Notes under the pieces: generated by a model
What the model was told of the DNA's origin: nothing
Database searches by the model: none
Seen by the model: the letters and a program-made list of their open reading frames with translations, nothing else
DNA from: Candidatus Dojkabacteria bacterium UBA5749
Lineage (GTDB): Bacteria; Patescibacteriota; Dojkabacteria; SC72
Assembly: GCA_002419125.1 (NCBI GenBank)
Contig: DIFL01000014.1
Location: forward strand, 4,221 to 12,636
DNA: 8,416 nucleotides
Direction: 5' to 3'
Program-made: the position numbers and the translations under genes
Shown: one piece after another, positions 5,658 to 8,416 of the stretch
Layout of the letters: each line of letters opens with the position of its first letter
Position numbering within the stretch: the stretch's first letter is position 1

Positions 5658-6950
5658 CTACTCTTGCCATTTAATATCAGCTCCTAATTTTTGTAAATTC
5701 TCTACAAAATTAGGATGAGCTCTCTTTATTGAATCCGCATCATTAATGACACTTTCACCATCGATTGTTAAAGCTACCATTAGCAGAGCTACTGTTGCTC
5801 TAATTATGTTAGGAGCATCTACCGTTGCAGGAGAGAGATCTTTTCCTCCAAATACTATTACTCTATGAGGGTCACACATTACAATATGTGCACCAAACTT
5901 AATCATTTCAGGTATCCAAAATAGTCCTGCTTCATATACTTTATTCCAAAACATACAGTTTCCCTTTGCTTTTACAGAAAGAGCCATCATAAGGGGCAAT
6001 AGGTCTGCAGGGAAGTATGGCCATGGTGCTGCCTCAACTTTTTGTAATAGATTCTTTGTATATGGTTCTACTACTTTAAGTTCACCACTATTATCTGAGT
6101 AAGCAGTATCTTTATCATACAAAATATTTACACCAAATTTAGCAAAAGTTTTATTTATTAATTGAAAGTGTTGAGGCATTGCATTTTTAACTCTAACTTG
6201 CCCCCCTGTCATAGCACCCAAGGCAAGTAGAGTTGTAATTTCATGATGATCTGAAGAAATTGTAAACTTGGTTCCATGTAATTTGTCTACCCCCTTTACT
6301 ATTATTGTTGATGAACCCACTCCCTCTATCTTTGCTCCCATATCAATTAAGAAATTACATAAATCTTGTACATGGGGTTCAGAAGCACTATTAATCATTT
6401 TAGAGTCTCCCTTTGCTAAACAAGCGGCCATTATGAAATTCTCTGTTGTTGTAACTGACATATAGTCTTGCCAAAGGGTGTTACCAACAAGACCTTTAGT
6501 AGCATCTATAGTTAGTTTCTCATTAATAGTAACCTCTGCTCCTAAACTCTTAAAGACCTCTAAATGAGGATCAATCTCTCTAATACCAAGAGCACACCCC
6601 CCTATTTCTTGCTTAATTTCTAATATTCTATGTCTATGTAACAACGGAGCCAAGATTAGGAGAGCTCCCCTCATTCCTAAAGGTAGACCAGAGTCCCCAA
6701 AGCTTTTACAAAAGTTAGCGTTATTTATTTCTATACTCTGTTTTTCTTTATCCCAGTTTACTTGAGAACCTAACTCTTGCATTAGTTCTATTAACTTACT
6801 TACATCAGTTAGCTCAGGGAAATTATCTATAGTTACTGTTTCATCAGTAAGTAATGTTGCACAAAGGATAGGGAGTGCAGAGTTTTTATTCCCTGCTGGA
6901 GTTATTTCTCCTACTAATTTATTTCCACCTCTAACTATTAAATTTGCCAT
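5658..6950 (-). CDS. murA: UDP-N-acetylglucosamine 1-carboxyvinyltransferase MurA (divergent)
   Basis: A 430-residue EPSP-synthase-fold enzyme that transfers enolpyruvate from PEP to UDP-GlcNAc, the first committed step of peptidoglycan synthesis, in the cytoplasm. Length is about that of MurA (~420). Aligned by eye to E. coli MurA from memory, retained residues are K22-N23 (NKNSALPI), R94 (R91), C119 in GGCALG (C115, the fosfomycin-target cysteine), R124 (R120), D316 in FPADL (D305), R384 (R371) and R410 (R397). Two active-site positions differ: the FENRF block reads YEAGLF, giving G342 for R331, and D369 aligns with I382. SVTTTENFIMAA (165-176) and SEPHVQDLCNFL (190-201) are clear MurA blocks. 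It follows murB by eight bases with no Shine-Dalgarno site, so the pair is probably cotranscribed. The cysteine predicts fosfomycin sensitivity. Confidence 0.92.
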   Translation of the reverse strand: MANLIVRGGNKLVGEITPAGNKNSALPILCATLLTDETVTIDNFPELTDVSKLIELMQELGSQVNWDKEKQSIEINNANFCKSFGDSGLPLGMRGALLILAPLLHRHRILEIKQEIGGCALGIREIDPHLEVFKSLGAEVTINEKLTIDATKGLVGNTLWQDYMSVTTTENFIMAACLAKGDSKMINSASEPHVQDLCNFLIDMGAKIEGVGSSTIIVKGVDKLHGTKFTISSDHHEITTLLALGAMTGGQVRVKNAMPQHFQLINKTFAKFGVNILYDKDTAYSDNSGELKVVEPYTKNLLQKVEAAPWPYFPADLLPLMMALSVKAKGNCMFWNKVYEAGLFWIPEMIKFGAHIVMCDPHRVIVFGGKDLSPATVDAPNIIRATVALLMVALTIDGESVINDADSIKRAHPNFVENLQKLGADIKWQE

Positions 6951-6956
6951 GGTAGT

Positions 6957-6974
6957 AATTAATATATATTAATT
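6957..6974. repeat. 18-bp perfect palindrome at the murB/murA junction
   Basis: AATTAATATATATTAATT reads the same on both strands. It covers the last codons and stop of murB and ends six bases before the murA ATG. As pure A/T, an 18-bp palindrome is not very improbable in this composition; it may just keep the murA initiation region weakly structured or bind a regulator. Confidence 0.3.
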
Positions 6975-8035
6975 TCATAATTTAAATTAACGTCATATTT
7001 TTCATTAACCTCTTTTCTTAAATCCTCAAGGAAGTTAAATATCTCTTTTCCAGATGCACGCCTATTTGTTACAAGACAAAGGGCATGTTTTTCATACATA
7101 CTAACATTTCCTTTCCATTTACCTCTGTATCCTAATTCATCAATTATTCTTCCTGCAGGAATTTTTACATACTCTTCTATTCGTTCATCACCCTCTTTTT
7201 TATATACCAATTTCTCTACAGGGTAAGATTGTAATTCTGAAATACTTTTAGAAAGAGAAAGATATTTTTCTTTTGTAACAGTAGGGTTTTCAAAAACACT
7301 TCCACATGTCCCATACTCCTTGACAGAAGGTAATTTCTTTTTCCTTTGATTAATTACTGCTTTGCTAACATCTTGAATACTATATGGTTCTTTTGCAAAA
7401 CTCTTTAACTCGTCTTCCAAAGATCCATATCTAGATTTTCTTTCAAAGTAACTAATCTCTAAATTATCTATCTCCTTTTTTAATTTGAAGATAGTTGATG
7501 TAATTAAATATCTATTTTTCTCTTTAGATTTAAATATGCTACTTCTATATGTATATTCACATTCCTTATTACTAAAAGTTTTTTTCTTACCATTTCTTAA
7601 ATCAATAGTATTTACTGTTTCAATAACATCCATAATATTCTGGCCATATGCGGCTATATTTTGAGAAACAGCACCCCCTATACTACTTGGGATATTTGCT
7701 AAATTCTCAATACCTTGATAGTTGTTTTCAACACACCATTTTACAAAAGCATCCCAATCTTCTCCTGCGTTCACCTCAATCCATACAAATTTATTATCTT
7801 CTTTAATAGTCTTCTTACCCATTAAATTTGGTTTAACAACAATTCCATTAAAATCTTTTGTGAAAAGGATATTGTTTCCACTACCTAGAATTAAGATATT
7901 TTCCTTTTTTAGATACCCTGAATTAATTAAATCAGTAATATCATTATCATTCTTAATCTCTACAAAATACTTAGCATTAATATCCACACCATACTGATTA
8001 AACTCTTTGAGAGACTTATTCTTTAGAATCTTCAT
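6959..8035 (-). CDS. murB: UDP-N-acetylenolpyruvoylglucosamine reductase MurB (type I)
   Basis: A 358-residue FAD enzyme that reduces the MurA product with NADPH to UDP-MurNAc. The FAD-binding part shows ILILGSGNNILF (47-58), GIENLANIPSSIGGAVSQNIAAYG (108-131) and ECEYTYRSSIFK (158-169); Y163-R164 match the catalytic YR of E. coli MurB. The catalytic serine lies in CGSVFENP (S246), and the glutamate proton donor is E354 in LNYEINIY at the C-terminus. The long region between YRSSIFK and CGSVF, including YGSLEDEL (203-210), marks the E. coli-like type I form. The canonical IPGTVG is IPSSIG here. The start at 8035 lacks a Shine-Dalgarno site. It lies 42 bp after murG and 8 bp before murA, so murB and murA, consecutive enzymes, sit together in reverse order of use. 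Confidence 0.95.
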   Translation of the reverse strand: MKILKNKSLKEFNQYGVDINAKYFVEIKNDNDITDLINSGYLKKENILILGSGNNILFTKDFNGIVVKPNLMGKKTIKEDNKFVWIEVNAGEDWDAFVKWCVENNYQGIENLANIPSSIGGAVSQNIAAYGQNIMDVIETVNTIDLRNGKKKTFSNKECEYTYRSSIFKSKEKNRYLITSTIFKLKKEIDNLEISYFERKSRYGSLEDELKSFAKEPYSIQDVSKAVINQRKKKLPSVKEYGTCGSVFENPTVTKEKYLSLSKSISELQSYPVEKLVYKKEGDERIEEYVKIPAGRIIDELGYRGKWKGNVSMYEKHALCLVTNRRASGKEIFNFLEDLRKEVNEKYDVNLNYEINIY

Positions 8036-8047
8036 AGTTAATATTTA

Positions 8048-8053
8048 ATTATA
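8048..8053 (-). promoter_or_regulatory. Possible -10 element upstream of murB
   Basis: The minus strand has a perfect TATAAT twelve bases before the murB ATG, in the AT-only 42-bp gap after murG. It would give a leader of about five bases, consistent with the lack of a ribosome binding site. No good -35 is seen (TTTGTA at 16 bp, 3/6). Chance matches are frequent in such AT-rich sequence. Confidence 0.35.
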
Positions 8054-8077
8054 CATTAAATATATATACTACAAATA

Positions 8078-8416
8078 TTAATCTTTTGTATTATCTTTTA
8101 GGATTGAATCTATAACGAAATATATTGCGTTTGTTGGAAACAGCTCCTCTAATTTACTATTATTAATATCTCGAAGTTTTAGTTGCTCCTCAAATCTTTC
8201 TATTTCCTTTTCTAAATCACATTCAGCAAGATATTTTTCTTCAAGAATATGAGCGTTCCCAATATTTTCTAACACTTTAGCATTCAGATACTGTTCATTG
8301 TGTGTAACCCAAGGGATTGGTATAAAGAGGGCATTCTTTTTTAAGACCCCTATCTCGTATACTGTATTTGCTCCTGCCCTTCCAACAAAGAGGTCCATAT
8401 TATTAAGTACATATCC
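8078..8416 (-). CDS. murG: MurG glycosyltransferase, C-terminal part (partial)
   Basis: The frame is open to the right edge of the window; the 112 residues here begin GYVLNNMDLFVGRAGANT and end in TAA at 8080-8078. MurG adds GlcNAc from UDP-GlcNAc to lipid I, making lipid II at the inner face of the membrane. The block D-L-x-V-x-RAGA-x-T-x-x-E followed by IPIPWVTHNEQ-x-x-NA is the conserved UDP-GlcNAc-binding C-domain of MurG (GT28). The Met at 8398-8396 lies inside this block and is not a start. About two thirds of the protein, including the acceptor-binding N-domain, is outside the window. The tail (NAIYFVIDSILKD) is the normal C-terminal helix. It is upstream of murB and murA in the same direction. 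Confidence 0.92.
   Translation of the reverse strand, partial: GYVLNNMDLFVGRAGANTVYEIGVLKKNALFIPIPWVTHNEQYLNAKVLENIGNAHILEEKYLAECDLEKEIERFEEQLKLRDINNSKLEELFPTNAIYFVIDSILKDNTKD

Noticed and set aside
8396..8398. ATG as the start of a short 106-residue gene
   Set aside because: The frame continues upstream to the window edge with good MurG sequence (GYVLNN), so this Met is internal to murG.
1..8416. Mobile elements, CRISPR arrays, tRNA or rRNA genes
   Set aside because: No transposase, integrase, regularly spaced long repeats, cloverleaf or rRNA-like sequence was seen; the only short-period repeat is the MraZ box.

Overview
The window is AT-rich bacterial chromosome (roughly two thirds A+T by eye) carrying part of a division and cell-wall (dcw) cluster. 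Eight of the nine protein genes are on the minus strand; one lies on the plus strand. No gene contains an in-frame TGA, glycine is encoded by GGN, and TGA ends ftsI, so the standard bacterial code fits. The proteins are recognisable but strongly divergent, the genes are tightly packed, and most starts lack a Shine-Dalgarno sequence. Together this suggests a candidate-phyla (CPR/Patescibacteria-like) organism outside the recoded UGA=Gly groups. That placement is inference; no marker gene here proves it.

Layout in the direction of minus-strand transcription (right to left): the 3' end of murG (8416-8078), murB (8035-6959), murA (6950-5658), a 231-bp regulatory gap, then mraZ (5426-4989), rsmH (4988-4101), ftsL-like (4094-3789), ftsI (3789-1945) and mraY (1913-885). 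mraZ to ftsI are almost gapless (TAG/ATG abutting, a 6-nt gap, a TAATG overlap), so they are very probably one transcript. From the right, a plus-strand gene (211-888) for a membrane-anchored, cysteine-rich, extracellular protein runs head-on into mraY, and the two stop codons overlap. At the far left the minus strand holds the first 43 codons of a TatD-like metal hydrolase, transcribed leftwards and divergently from the plus-strand gene.

The genes work together on peptidoglycan synthesis and septation. MurA and MurB make UDP-MurNAc, MraY should load it on undecaprenyl phosphate as lipid I, MurG adds GlcNAc to give lipid II, and the FtsL/FtsI pair crosslinks it at the septum. MraZ is the local regulator and RsmH methylates 16S rRNA. 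murC, murD, murE, murF, ftsW, ftsQ, ftsA and ftsZ are not in the window, so the cluster is rearranged relative to the classical order.

The two strongest observations are these. First, a textbook MraZ operator, three exact AGTGG repeats at 10-bp period plus a degenerate fourth, lies between a promoter and the mraZ start and fixes that start at 5426. Second, the MraY homologue has lost two of the three canonical catalytic/metal-binding aspartates while keeping the rest of the family signatures.
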